64,000 nt of DNA from the NCBI GenBank assembly GCA_041725895.1, contig JBGRQA010000010.1:62001-126000 (forward strand). Reading direction: 5' to 3'. Position 1 is the first letter of the stretch, and each line of letters begins with the position of its first letter. This DNA comes from JBGRQA01 sp041725895. Its GTDB lineage: Bacteria; Bacteroidota; Bacteroidia; Bacteroidales; Marinifilaceae. Of the stretch, positions 35,285-45,352 are shown one piece after another. Made by a program: the position numbers and the translations under genes. The notes below the pieces were generated by a model that saw only the letters and a program-made list of their open reading frames with translations, did not search any database and was not told the origin of the DNA.

Positions 35285-37684
35285 CTAATTTTTTTTTGTT
35301 CTTCTGCTCCTTTCCTTCTGAATGTGATGCAAAGGTTTATCATTAAAATAGCCTTTCCCATTACTATACACACCATATTTTCGATACTTGCCTTGTTTCT
35401 TTTCCAACACATCATTCAACACCAACCCTACCTTCTTAACCGCTCCCTGTCTGGCTATCCGATTGATCATTTTCACCTGCTCCTTTCTGCTGTAGCCTCT
35501 TCGTATCATAAACAAATTGGAATCAGCAAATCGTCCGGCCAAAATACCATCCGTTACTAGAGATACAGGGGTGCTATCCAATACCACATAATCATACAAC
35601 TTCCGCCCCTGCTCTATGAACTTCTCAAATTTTCCATTGTTCAATAGTTCTGCTGGATCGGGCGGAATAGGTCCTGAGGGGATAAAATCCAGATTTTTAA
35701 TATCAGTGGAACAGAGAACTTCCTCAAAAGTATGTTGGTTGCACAAATAAGTACTCAATCCAATCTCTTCGGAACATTGAAAAACCTTCTGCAACCTGGG
35801 TTTTCGTAAATCAGCCCCTACCAACAGTACCTTTTTGTTTCCCAGTGCAAGGATAGCAGACAGATTCATAGCAACAAAAGATTTTCCCTCCCCCGGAATA
35901 GTAGACAATACTGCAATTACTTTATTGGCTTTATAGGCCCACTGGAACTGCAAACTTGTTCGAAGGCTTCTGAAACATTCTGTTATTTCTGACCTAGGAT
36001 ACTCTACAACTGGCAATTCCATACGTCTACGGTTATGTACAATACTACCAAGTACCGGCAACTGGGATTCCTTTTCCAAATCCTCGCGGTTTTGAATCGT
36101 ATCGTTAAAGAAATCCTTAATCAAAAATACAAGAAAGGGTATTCCCATGCCCAGTAACAACCCAACCAAGAGACTTACGGCCTTAATCGGCCCAACCTTC
36201 TTAGCCGTTCCCACCTGTGCAGGATCCAGCACACGGGCATCAGGCACATTCGACGCATTGGTTATAGCAGCCTCTGCTCTCTTTTTCAAAAGGTAAGTAT
36301 ACAATTCATTATTTAGATCGAATCGTCTTTTGATATTAATCAACTCCTGTTCTGTTTTGGGTAAAGTAGCCAATTGAGTCTTTATTTTCTCCATCCTCTT
36401 TTCCAGACTTTCCACTTCAACCTCAGCATTGGTCATCATATTACCCAATATTTCCTCCAGACTTCTTCGAATGTGAAGGATTTCATTATTTAACAATACC
36501 AAACTGGGATTCTTATCATGCACACTATATCTCAGCACCTCTCTTTTCCCGTACATTTCGGTAAGTTTAATCACTAAAGTGTTCAAACTGGGATCTGTAA
36601 TCCCCACTACAGAGGGAGCCACTACCTGCTGCATCTGATCCTCATTTTCCAGGTAACGGTGCAAATTTTTATAGTATTTCAATCGCATTTCGGCAGTAGC
36701 AAGATTGGTTTCCAACCCTTCCAACTTTTCCACGACCAAACTGGCTTCCTGTCCCAAATTCATCGTTCTGTTACGTGACCGAAAGCTGGAAAAGCTCTGC
36801 CCTGCCATTTGCAGAGAATCCACAATCCCCTGTAGTTGAGCATTGATAAAACGCATGGTATTTTCTGAAATCCGGTTCTTCTCCTGAAGTCCGAACTGAA
36901 GAAACACCCAGTTCAACTCATTCAAATAGTCCACACAACGGTTCGGCATTTCTCCAATCAGTTGCATTCGGATTAAACCGGCATTCTTCTCGGCCAGACT
37001 GACATTCAATTTCTCCATATAATCGATTGTCATCTTATTCAAATCATTAATGATAAAAAAGTATTCCTCCCCCTTCTGAAAGGTTTTATTAGTAGGAATA
37101 CCCAAAGTGAAATGAAAATATTTATGTCGAAATGGTTTTCCAAAAATCCCATTTTTATTTATCTTAATTGAAACTTCATTACCATTGATTTCCACCTTAC
37201 CATCCACTCTCAAATTGAATGTATGATTCGATAAAGGAGTAACATAAACAGGAATTCCTGATACATTTCGTTCCCCTTCGTGTTGCTTTATCACAAGGGG
37301 AGGATTTCCATACAAATCACGACTTTTGAACCATTCTTTTTTATACCAGGAGACAGCCCAATCCAAATTTTTCAGAGCCCGCTGGTTAATAGTATAAGAT
37401 TTAAGAACGCCAACTTGCTTGGAAATATTTGTTTTTGAGTTAAAATCTAACTTATCAAAAATACTTTCCAGACCTAAACCTTTAGAATCCTCATTAATTA
37501 ATAGACTGGTTTCCGTACGATATTGAGGCGGTAGCATAGAATTCACTACAAAGCCTATGGATACCCCTAGAATTCCAAACAGAACAAAATAGTGCCACTT
37601 AGATAATAACCGTAAAAGGAAATCCTTTGTATTATTTTGTTTCCTTTCTTCGAAATATTCCATTAATTCATCAACTTGTTGCAT
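35285..37684 (-). CDS. Wzc-like polysaccharide co-polymerase with tyrosine autokinase domain
   Basis: The protein has 799 aa. It has an N-terminal Wzz domain with a first helix (YFVLFGILGVSIGFVVNSML, about 32-52), a long periplasmic coiled-coil part and a second helix (AVSLLVGLLLGMGIPFLVFL, about 500-520). The cytoplasmic BY-kinase domain has Walker A STIPGEGKS (about 590-600), Walker A' LLVGADLRKP and Walker B YVVLDSTP. The tail holds a tyrosine cluster (YRKYGVYSNGKGYF). It controls chain length and export with the Wza-like protein encoded upstream. Kinase and membrane domains are fused, as in proteobacterial Wzc. Confidence 0.94.
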   Translation of the reverse strand: MQQVDELMEYFEERKQNNTKDFLLRLLSKWHYFVLFGILGVSIGFVVNSMLPPQYRTETSLLINEDSKGLGLESIFDKLDFNSKTNISKQVGVLKSYTINQRALKNLDWAVSWYKKEWFKSRDLYGNPPLVIKQHEGERNVSGIPVYVTPLSNHTFNLRVDGKVEINGNEVSIKINKNGIFGKPFRHKYFHFTLGIPTNKTFQKGEEYFFIINDLNKMTIDYMEKLNVSLAEKNAGLIRMQLIGEMPNRCVDYLNELNWVFLQFGLQEKNRISENTMRFINAQLQGIVDSLQMAGQSFSSFRSRNRTMNLGQEASLVVEKLEGLETNLATAEMRLKYYKNLHRYLENEDQMQQVVAPSVVGITDPSLNTLVIKLTEMYGKREVLRYSVHDKNPSLVLLNNEILHIRRSLEEILGNMMTNAEVEVESLEKRMEKIKTQLATLPKTEQELINIKRRFDLNNELYTYLLKKRAEAAITNASNVPDARVLDPAQVGTAKKVGPIKAVSLLVGLLLGMGIPFLVFLIKDFFNDTIQNREDLEKESQLPVLGSIVHNRRRMELPVVEYPRSEITECFRSLRTSLQFQWAYKANKVIAVLSTIPGEGKSFVAMNLSAILALGNKKVLLVGADLRKPRLQKVFQCSEEIGLSTYLCNQHTFEEVLCSTDIKNLDFIPSGPIPPDPAELLNNGKFEKFIEQGRKLYDYVVLDSTPVSLVTDGILAGRFADSNLFMIRRGYSRKEQVKMINRIARQGAVKKVGLVLNDVLEKKQGKYRKYGVYSNGKGYFNDKPLHHIQKERSRRTKKN

Positions 37685-37781
37685 CCAAATAATATTTTGA
37701 GGTTATCAAAATTTAGGCTTCAATAGCAGTTCTTTACTGTAAACTTATCATATTTCTACACAAAAAAATCTCGGTGCTTTT

Positions 37782-38570
37782 TCAAAAATCCACGTAGTCC
37801 AAAACCAGAATAACTGTAGTAATGGCAGATAGTAACAAACTGTAGATCGAAGAATTTAACTGAGTGTTTTTGTGCCTGTGGGGTTCCACATAGACAACAT
37901 CGTTGGGCAATAGAAAGAAAGCCTCAGAGGCCAAAAGGTTTTTGCTGGAAAGATCAATCCGAAAGGTTTCGCTTCCCTTATCAGTAGGGCGCATTACCAG
38001 CACCTTTTTGATACGGGCATAATCAGTAATTCCATTGGCCATACTAATGGCCTCCAACACGGTTAAACTATTATTGTAATTGTAATAAACCCCCGGGGAG
38101 CTAACCTCCCCCATAACAGTAACCTTATAGCTCAAGAGTTTCAATTTAACTGTTGCTTCCTTAAGATACTCATCAGCCTTTGCTTGAATTCTTTCCTGCG
38201 CCACAGGAATACTTAAACCTGCGACACTGATGTTTCCCAATACCGGCAACTTTATATCACCCTCCGCATTCACGTGATATCCATTCAAATATTGCCCCGA
38301 TAGCTGACCATACATTTGTTGGGTTCCCGATTCAAAGCCGATGCCCTGAGAGGGATTAAACAGTTTGTTCACTTCAGGATTCAGGGATTGAATATTTACA
38401 TAGAGGTTGTCATTGGTCTTAATAAGATATTCCGGAATAGCAACGGGTAAACCTCTCTGTAACTCATGACCCTTAATATCTTTAAGATACACCAGATTTC
38501 TGCTGGATCGGCAGGAGGACATGCAAAGCAATAGACAGAGCACGACCAATTGAAAAGTTCTTTTTTCCAT
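37782..38570 (-). CDS. Wza-like polysaccharide export outer-membrane lipoprotein
   Basis: The protein has 262 aa with a lipoprotein signal (MEKRTFQLVVLCLLLCMSSC, Cys20). A Poly_export domain follows (about 45-135; LIKTNDNLYVNIQSLNPEVN, GDIKLPVLGNISVAGLS), then an SLBB domain (KVTVMGEVSSPGVYYNYNN, LTVLEAISMANG). A final hydrophobic segment (SLLLSAITTVILVLDYV) could be the outer-membrane helix. It forms the export channel used with Wzc, whose gene starts 97 bp after it. Confidence 0.93.
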   Translation of the reverse strand: MEKRTFQLVVLCLLLCMSSCRSSRNLVYLKDIKGHELQRGLPVAIPEYLIKTNDNLYVNIQSLNPEVNKLFNPSQGIGFESGTQQMYGQLSGQYLNGYHVNAEGDIKLPVLGNISVAGLSIPVAQERIQAKADEYLKEATVKLKLLSYKVTVMGEVSSPGVYYNYNNSLTVLEAISMANGITDYARIKKVLVMRPTDKGSETFRIDLSSKNLLASEAFFLLPNDVVYVEPHRHKNTQLNSSIYSLLLSAITTVILVLDYVDF

Positions 38571-38731
38571 CTGACAAATTGGTTGGTATTTAAAATGAAT
38601 AATATGTGTAAAACTTCGTAAGAGAATAATGATAGGATCACCAATTAAAAAAGTATACCGGATTGGTATTGGATGGTTTCAATTCCTAAAGTATTAATGA
38701 CGAACGACCTCAAAGCTTTGACAACCAGAAT

Positions 38732-40129
38732 TTATTGTCCATCTCCGGTAATAAAAACTTTAATAGTACTTAGAAATAAAATCAGATCTAATTTTAGCGA
38801 CCAGGTATCGATATAAAGCATATCCAGCTTCATCCATTGATCAAAAGGAATATTATTACGGCCTGAAACCTGCCAGATACAGGTTATGCCGGGACGCATA
38901 CTCAGACGTCGACGTTGCCATCTTTCGTATTGTTTAACTTCGGAAGGTACAGGAGGTCTCGGCCCAACAATGGACATCTCCCCTTTTAAAACATTCAAAA
39001 ACTGGGGTAACTCATCCATAGATGTTTTTCGAAGGAATCGCCCAATCCGTGTTACACGGGGATCATTTTTTATCTTAAAAACCGGTCCTTCCTGTTCATT
39101 CTGATCCTTTAATTTCTCCTTAAGGGCTTCTGCATTCTGGACCATTGTTCTGAATTTCAAACAAAAGAAATGTCTACCGTTTAATCCCACCCGCTTCTGT
39201 TTGAAAAAAACAGGACCACCATCCCCCAACTTTATCGCTGCAGCAATAACCAGCATTATGGGAGATATGAAAATCAGAATCAAAAGCGAGACAACAAAAT
39301 CGATAAAATACTTAACCTTTAGAGCAAAGTAATCCTTTGTAATATTGGCAAACGTAAGGAAAGGCAACTCTTTAAAATAGGTGATGTGAGAACGCATACT
39401 TACAACATTCAAGAGCTCGGAATGTATTCTTAATACAACGCCTACCTCATTGCAAGCGTAAACCAGGTTACGTACTTCATCATTACCAAAATTACCTTTG
39501 CAGTAAATCACTTCATCAATAATATTTGCATCAATAATTTCGGACAGATCAGAATGATTCGGCAGTATCGTAATCTCCTGTCCAAATCTTTCACGCAATT
39601 GGGGACTATCCGTCATTATTGCCCAGATCTGATACCCCCAGTCCTTCGTGGAAATCAATCGATCGATAAAATGGTAATAGGTTTCATTGTCGGCAATAAT
39701 CAGGACAGACCGGGTATTGTATCCTTTGCCTCGAATAAATTTGAAAATCCGGAAAGTTATCATTCGAAATCCGTATAGAACAACCAGATTCACCAGAGCA
39801 AAAAGTAATAGAAATAGGCCAAAGGCTTCCTCTTCCAATAAATAGAACCCTATGATCAATATCACCCCGCCTATGGTTATCATAGCCAGATATTCCACCA
39901 GTAAGGCAGAATAAGTTTTTACGCGAAGCATCTTCCCCAGGTTGAATTCATACAAAAGAAAATACCAAATCGCAGCAATAAGAATAAAAATCACTTTATC
40001 GTTTTTAAATTCGGAATGAATTGACAAAACACTCATTCCAAACCGGACAAGCAAATAACACCCCAAGGTTAACAAAACTTGCAGCCAGATACTAATCCTT
40101 GCAATCGCAGCCTCTCTCCCCTTTATCAT
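38732..40129 (-). CDS. Initiating undecaprenyl-phosphate sugar phosphotransferase (WcaJ/WbaP type)
   Basis: The protein has 465 aa, with four N-terminal helices (about 12-115), a CoA-binding-like middle domain (VLIIADNETYYHFIDRLI) and a fifth helix (FIDFVVSLLILIFISPIMLV). The catalytic bacterial sugar transferase domain contains KFRTMVQNAE, RFLRKTSMDELPQF, GEMSIVGPRPP and RPGITCIWQVSGRN. It transfers the first sugar phosphate to the lipid carrier, starting each repeat unit. Confidence 0.95.
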   Translation of the reverse strand: MIKGREAAIARISIWLQVLLTLGCYLLVRFGMSVLSIHSEFKNDKVIFILIAAIWYFLLYEFNLGKMLRVKTYSALLVEYLAMITIGGVILIIGFYLLEEEAFGLFLLLFALVNLVVLYGFRMITFRIFKFIRGKGYNTRSVLIIADNETYYHFIDRLISTKDWGYQIWAIMTDSPQLRERFGQEITILPNHSDLSEIIDANIIDEVIYCKGNFGNDEVRNLVYACNEVGVVLRIHSELLNVVSMRSHITYFKELPFLTFANITKDYFALKVKYFIDFVVSLLILIFISPIMLVIAAAIKLGDGGPVFFKQKRVGLNGRHFFCLKFRTMVQNAEALKEKLKDQNEQEGPVFKIKNDPRVTRIGRFLRKTSMDELPQFLNVLKGEMSIVGPRPPVPSEVKQYERWQRRRLSMRPGITCIWQVSGRNNIPFDQWMKLDMLYIDTWSLKLDLILFLSTIKVFITGDGQ

Positions 40130-40196
40130 ATCTTCCGCTTTTTTGAATAATTCTAAAAAAAAACATATCTCAATTTTGCCTCCCTACTAAAGTTGT

Positions 40197-41009
40197 TTAG
40201 CGGGTTTTAAAAGAAGAAGCCTTCTGCCTTGAATTACCACCCTCTTCTTCTTTTGCGAATTTTTCTCTTCGAAAAATCAACTCACACAAAAAATAATACA
40301 AAAACAAAGTATTGGTTACCAGGTATCGCTTCCACATCCTTCCCGGCTCTTGTAAAAAACGGTAGAACCATTCCAACCCATTATTCTGCATCCAAACAGG
40401 AGCGCGTTTGGTCTTGCCTGAAATCACATCAAAAGCACCACCAACTCCCATTATAAATGGAATTCCCAGCTTTTCCCGGTAGCGATTAATAAAGATCTCC
40501 TTAGTTGGAGAACTAATGCCAACAAACAATATATCTGCTTCACTTTGAGCTATGGATTTTGCTATCTCCAATTCCTCCCCTGAAGAGAAGTATCCATTGC
40601 GAAAACCTGCTATAATCTCTTTCCCATATTGTCTTGTATAGTTGGCTACCATTTTTTGAATCACCTCCTCTTTTCCACCGAAAAAGTAGATTTTATAGCC
40701 TCGTCGGGCCGATAAACGCACCAAATTCTCCATTAAGTCGATTCCTGCTACTCGTTCAGGCAAAGGCGTTCCCTTTAACCTTGCGGCCCATACCACAGCC
40801 ATCCCATCCGCATTGATTAGATCACTTTCCACCACAGATTTTCGCAAAGCCAAATCCGTTTGCATATGGACTAATTTTGCAGCATTTACCACAACTTGTT
40901 GCAAATGCTCCCCCCTTTGAATGGAATGATCTATTTTTTCCAGCGTCTCTTGCATCGTGAGTACATCCACTGGCGACTTTAACAATTGAATTCGCTTAAT
41001 CATCGACAT
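40197..41009 (-). CDS. WecG/TagA/CpsF family glycosyltransferase (GT26)
   Basis: ATG 41009 gives 270 aa; the upstream TTG 41033 is unlikely. Family motifs are VVNAAKLVHMQTD, INADGMAVVWAARL, RVAGIDLMENLV, IYFFGGKEEVIQKM, ILFVGISSPTKEIFI and MGVGGAFDVISGKTKRAP. The family adds ManNAc or ManNAcA to a lipid-linked sugar. That matches the WecB and WecC genes of this locus, which make UDP-ManNAcA. Confidence 0.93.
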   Translation of the reverse strand: MSMIKRIQLLKSPVDVLTMQETLEKIDHSIQRGEHLQQVVVNAAKLVHMQTDLALRKSVVESDLINADGMAVVWAARLKGTPLPERVAGIDLMENLVRLSARRGYKIYFFGGKEEVIQKMVANYTRQYGKEIIAGFRNGYFSSGEELEIAKSIAQSEADILFVGISSPTKEIFINRYREKLGIPFIMGVGGAFDVISGKTKRAPVWMQNNGLEWFYRFLQEPGRMWKRYLVTNTLFLYYFLCELIFRREKFAKEEEGGNSRQKASSFKTR

Positions 41010-41062
41010 TAGAACTGTTTGAAGGTTAATCAATCAAAAGAAATTTGATTCAGATCAGTTAA

Positions 41063-42292
41063 TCAGGATCCGGAGTTGGAAACCATTGAACCGAAATCAA
41101 AGGCAAAAGAATTAAGCTGCTTTGTTTCTACCAGGTAGAAGCTTAAGGCGTAGAACATCCATGCCTGCGCCCAACGCATATAAGGAATCTTGGAAGAATA
41201 ACCTTTCTTTTTCTGGTAATAGAAATATCCTTTGGGATCCTGCATATTCTCGATGGTCCACAGCAAAACTCTTTTAACAATAGAATGGTTTTGAGTCAAT
41301 TTTCCCAATTGTCCCAGGGTCACCACCATCTGGGCTGGAGCGTGAATATCAATTGGATAGATCTCATCGCTATAGTATTTTGCAATTCCCTCCTCCGTAA
41401 AGAAAGTTTCCAGATAGTATTGCAGCCCCAACTGAATATTCTGCTGAAAAGAGGTATCACCACTAAATTTTTCATATTCGGAAAGACATTCAAGATTAAA
41501 GCCCGTATGAAAATTATCGACCCACTGATGGTAAGGTAAAGTTCCATAGGACCATGCCCCGTTGGCTTGCTGATGTCTTACACAAAATTGAATGGATTTC
41601 TTTGCCATTTTAAGGAGCTCCCTATCCCCAGTATAGGAATAGATTCTGGAAAGCAAACGACACCCCAGCAGCGATGCATTAAAAATCTGACTCTTGTCCA
41701 AGGGGGAATAGGAGAAAGCAAATTCACCATTCTGTCCCATAGTACGATTCAAATCCTTCAGAATAAAATCCTTGATCGAAACTGCCTCCTGAAATATTTT
41801 GGCATCTTTCAAAATTTCGAATGCATCGAGTAAAGCATAGCCCACATAAGTAGAGGCTACAATTGTAGGAGTACTTCTGGGTTGAAAAAATGCCCGGGCC
41901 TGCCAATCAAAATTATACCCCCAACAGGCCCCCGACCAGCCATTAGATTTTATCTCCAATAATTTCTGGGCCAAGAATTCGATTCTCCTTTTTACCTCCC
42001 TTGAGGGATGAATTTGATACAACCTACAGTATCCACTCAGAAATAGCCCAAGTCCTTTGGAGTTGTACCCCTTTTCAACCCCCAATAGCTTTCGAAAATT
42101 GAAGGGACTGCGTTTAAACGCCTGGATCCAGGCCAGCCGAAAAAACCGATTCCTCTTCAGAAAAGAAATCCTGTTAAAGAAACTGGAATTCAAACCATCG
42201 TAAGGATCCCACCCCCGAAATCCCTCTGCTTCACAATACGTCAGTAACTTATTGAAACTGTTGACAACTTGTTCCCTATTCAACTCATGCAT
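41063..42292 (-). CDS. Predicted alpha/alpha-toroid protein of the exopolysaccharide locus
   Basis: This 409-aa soluble protein has no signal peptide. It starts with a helical segment containing GFRGWDPYDGLNSSFFN and then shows repeated paired helices with aromatic and glycine-rich turns (GWSGACWGYNFDWQARAFF, ANGAWSYGTLPYHQWVDNFH, DPKGYFYYQKKKGY). This pattern fits an alpha/alpha barrel as in glycosidases, epimerases and lyases. Similar polysaccharide-locus proteins are sometimes mislabelled aminolevulinate dehydratase; nothing here supports that. A modifying or trimming role is inferred, and the substrate is unknown. Confidence 0.6.
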   Translation of the reverse strand: MHELNREQVVNSFNKLLTYCEAEGFRGWDPYDGLNSSFFNRISFLKRNRFFRLAWIQAFKRSPFNFRKLLGVEKGYNSKGLGLFLSGYCRLYQIHPSREVKRRIEFLAQKLLEIKSNGWSGACWGYNFDWQARAFFQPRSTPTIVASTYVGYALLDAFEILKDAKIFQEAVSIKDFILKDLNRTMGQNGEFAFSYSPLDKSQIFNASLLGCRLLSRIYSYTGDRELLKMAKKSIQFCVRHQQANGAWSYGTLPYHQWVDNFHTGFNLECLSEYEKFSGDTSFQQNIQLGLQYYLETFFTEEGIAKYYSDEIYPIDIHAPAQMVVTLGQLGKLTQNHSIVKRVLLWTIENMQDPKGYFYYQKKKGYSSKIPYMRWAQAWMFYALSFYLVETKQLNSFAFDFGSMVSNSGS

Positions 42293-42440
42293 AAAGTGTT
42301 TCGAATTAATCTATAAAACATTAAAAAAAAACAGGTGGGACATTCAATACTAAAATTCTTCTCTATTGAAGTAAACTATTGTTAATTAACCCAATCGGAA
42401 TTGGATAAAGGAAAACTTTCCTAAAGAATAGAATGAAGGC

Positions 42441-43772
42441 TTACAAAGAAATTTTTTGTACCAGGTAATTGAATTTCCCGGACTTGGTTCTTGGAATATG
42501 AGCAACCTCTGCAATGCTTACCGAAAAACCTACAAATATTTCCCCTAAGCATTTATAAATAGCGGCGTACTCCTGAGCATTTAAAGCTTCCTTTACCTCG
42601 ATTCTTAACTCCAGTTCGCCCTTTACCGATTGAACATACTGATAGGCATTCACCTTAGGAGGAATCTCCCAAAAGACCTCATCGGAACAAGTAAATGGAC
42701 TTAAATCCCCGTTTCGATTCACCACAAAATCCTGTTCCCGTCCGACAATCTTTTTCACGTTAAAATGATTTCTTCCGCATTCGCAAGCTTTGGAAGTATA
42801 TTCAGCCAAATCCCCGGTTCGATAGCGAATGAAGACAAAATCTTTTTGATCAAAACCAGTCACTACAATTTCCCCCAATTCTCCCTCCTTACTGCAAGGC
42901 TTCCCTTGGGAATTGATCAATTCCGCATAGCCATAGTAGGGAGAAAAATGCAAATTGGAAGAGTGTTCACATTCCCCTGCAATAACACACTTTTCACTGT
43001 GTCCGTAGTGGGAGAAAACCCTTACACCCAAAACTTCCTGAATCAATTCTCGTTGCCAGCCGTAGACATTTTCCGAACTACATATTACATGCTTCAGGCT
43101 TTTGAAAGCCGAAAGTCCATTCTTCTTCATTAAGCGACACAAAATTGTACTAGAGGATGGATAAGCAAAAATATAGTGGGGTTGAAATTCCCTGATCTTC
43201 GTTACATACTGTTGAATGGTACTATCGTTTAAATGAAAGGACGACATTACCAAAGCATTTTGAAGGTAATTCCTCCTCCAATAGATCCCTCTTTCAATCA
43301 AGGACTCATCCAGGCGTTCTCCTTGCAAAATAAGGTTAGGAGCATAGGGTTTGTAATTAAATCTTCGAAAGAGATTGTATAGAGCCGCCGCCTCCTTTGG
43401 AATTGAAACATTCTGATCGATATAAAAACTCATGGGCATCCCTGTGGTGCCTCCTGTGGTGGTTAATTTCAAGTTCTTTACCCTAGCAAATTGGGACAGC
43501 ATCAATTCCTGGCTGTTTCGTATCGCTCTCTTATCGATCGTTGGAATCCTTTCCAAATCCTCCATTCCCTTTAACATTTCGGGAGAAAAACCAAATTGGG
43601 ACCAATAGTTTCTATAAAAAGGTATACTATCCCAGGAATGATTCACCAATTTTCGAATCTTCTCGAACTGGTAAGCCTCTATAGCCTCCTTTGAGGCAAA
43701 CTCCCTCTTCCTGTAGAAAAAGTATTTTTTTAATGCAAAAGGCATTGTCTTCAATAGTAATAGCTCCTTCAT
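42441..43772 (-). CDS. PaaK/CapK-like adenylate-forming enzyme, copy 2
   Basis: The 443-aa protein belongs to the phenylacetate-CoA ligase/CapK group. It has the AMP-binding motif LTTTGGTTGMPMSFY, a later HYGHSEKCVIAGECEH, the conserved FVFIRYRTGDLAEY and a Cys-rich CECGRN site. It should adenylate a carboxylate. CapK relatives are frequent in capsule loci, where their substrate is mostly unknown. It is closely similar along its whole length to the product of the gene just upstream (43922-45268), so the pair arose by tandem duplication. Confidence 0.85.
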   Translation of the reverse strand: MKELLLLKTMPFALKKYFFYRKREFASKEAIEAYQFEKIRKLVNHSWDSIPFYRNYWSQFGFSPEMLKGMEDLERIPTIDKRAIRNSQELMLSQFARVKNLKLTTTGGTTGMPMSFYIDQNVSIPKEAAALYNLFRRFNYKPYAPNLILQGERLDESLIERGIYWRRNYLQNALVMSSFHLNDSTIQQYVTKIREFQPHYIFAYPSSSTILCRLMKKNGLSAFKSLKHVICSSENVYGWQRELIQEVLGVRVFSHYGHSEKCVIAGECEHSSNLHFSPYYGYAELINSQGKPCSKEGELGEIVVTGFDQKDFVFIRYRTGDLAEYTSKACECGRNHFNVKKIVGREQDFVVNRNGDLSPFTCSDEVFWEIPPKVNAYQYVQSVKGELELRIEVKEALNAQEYAAIYKCLGEIFVGFSVSIAEVAHIPRTKSGKFNYLVQKISL

Positions 43773-43921
43773 AAAAGAAAAAATAAAACGGTGGTACGAC
43801 TAACTATTATCAAATTATGGTTAAAACAGACTCAGAGGTAATTTTGCTAAAACAGTATAGTCTCAAGAATCATTTCTTTGCTTCAATCCATATGAACTTT
43901 GAAAATGACAATCTTTCTACT

Positions 43922-45268
43922 CTATCCCCTCCTGTTTTTCAAAGGTATTTTTTGAACCAGGTATTTAAATTTCCCGGACTTAGTTCTTGGAATATGGCAC
44001 ACCTCTGAAATACTCACCGGAAAGTCAACCAATAATTCACTCAAGCGCTTTCGAAGAACCTCGTAATCTTCAACAGTCAGGGCTTCATTTACCTCCACTC
44101 TTAACTCCAGTTCTCCTTTTATCCTTTGAACATATTGATAGGCATTCACCTTTGGGGGAATTTCCCAAAAAATCTCATCGGAGCAGGTGAAAATCCGTAG
44201 ATCTCCTTTACGGTCCACAACAAAATCCTGCTCTCGTCCCACAATCTTCCTTACAGTAAAATGGTTCCTTCCACAAGCACATGCTTTGGATGTATATTCA
44301 GCTAAATCGCCAGTACGATAGCGAATGAAGACAAAATCCTTTTGATCAAAACCTGTTACTACGATTTCGCCCTTTTCTCCTTCTCTGGTACACGGGGTAC
44401 CACTAGCATTGATCAATTCGGTGTAACCATAGTAGGGTGAGAAATGCAAATTGGAGGAATGTTCGCACTCTCCTGCGATAACGCACTTTTCACTGTGTCC
44501 GTATTGAGAAAAGATCTTCACTCCCAATACCTCTTGCACCAATTCCCGATGCCAATCGTAAATATTTTCAGAGCTACATATCACATGCTTCAAGCTTTTG
44601 AAAGCAGGAAGTCCATTCTTCTTCATTAATCGGCACAGAACCGTGCTGGAGGAAGGATAGGCAAAAATATAATGGGGGTTAAATTCCCTGATCTTTTTAA
44701 CATACTTGTGAATAGTGTTGTCATTCAAATGAAAAGAGGACATGACCAATCCATTTCTGAGATAATTCCTTTTCCAATAGATTCCTTTTCTTATCAGGGA
44801 CTCATCCAAACGACTGCCTTCCAGGAAGAGGCAACGTGCAAAAGGTTTATATTTAAATCTTCGAAACAAGTCATAAAGGGCAGCCGCCTCTTTAGGAATT
44901 GATATTCTCTGATCGATATAAAACTTCAATGGCATTCCGGTAGTTCCACCTGTGGTGGTCAACTTCAATTTCTGCGTACGAGCAGAAAGGGAAAGCAGGG
45001 AATCTGGATTGTTTCGTATTACATCCCTGTCAATAGGGGGAATCTTTCTCAAATCATCCAATTCTTTAAAAAGTTCGGGAGAAAAACCATTTTGAGTCCA
45101 ATACTTTCTGTAAAAAGGAATATTGTGCCAGGAATGATTTATCAATTTTCGTAACCGTTCAAACTGATAGGCGCGTATTTCCTCCTTTGAGGCAAACTCC
45201 TTTTTTTTGTAGAAATGGTACAGTTTTAATGCCCGAGGCATTGTTTTCAATAGTAGAAGTTCTTTCAT
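43922..45268 (-). CDS. PaaK/CapK-like adenylate-forming enzyme, copy 1
   Basis: ATG 45268 was chosen because it gives the same MKELLLLKTMP start as the tandem paralogue; the longer frame to 45313 starts differently. The product has 448 aa with LTTTGGTTGMPLKFYID, QYGHSEKCVIAGECEH, FVFIRYRTGDLAEY and CACGRN. Differences from copy 2 are scattered, not clustered, so both copies look intact. Possible roles are activation of an acid for transfer to the polysaccharide, perhaps by the FemAB-like proteins nearby. Confidence 0.85.
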   Translation of the reverse strand: MKELLLLKTMPRALKLYHFYKKKEFASKEEIRAYQFERLRKLINHSWHNIPFYRKYWTQNGFSPELFKELDDLRKIPPIDRDVIRNNPDSLLSLSARTQKLKLTTTGGTTGMPLKFYIDQRISIPKEAAALYDLFRRFKYKPFARCLFLEGSRLDESLIRKGIYWKRNYLRNGLVMSSFHLNDNTIHKYVKKIREFNPHYIFAYPSSSTVLCRLMKKNGLPAFKSLKHVICSSENIYDWHRELVQEVLGVKIFSQYGHSEKCVIAGECEHSSNLHFSPYYGYTELINASGTPCTREGEKGEIVVTGFDQKDFVFIRYRTGDLAEYTSKACACGRNHFTVRKIVGREQDFVVDRKGDLRIFTCSDEIFWEIPPKVNAYQYVQRIKGELELRVEVNEALTVEDYEVLRKRLSELLVDFPVSISEVCHIPRTKSGKFKYLVQKIPLKNRRG

Positions 45269-45352
45269 TGAAAATACGATCAGGTTGCAAAACAAAATTT
45301 TCAGAAAACACAAACCACTGGGAAATGAATAGAATCTAAATCAGAAGATCTT

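Noticed and set aside
41063..42292. Delta-aminolevulinate dehydratase
   Set aside because: Such a label is sometimes attached to similar proteins, but the metal-binding and Schiff-base Lys motifs of that enzyme are absent.
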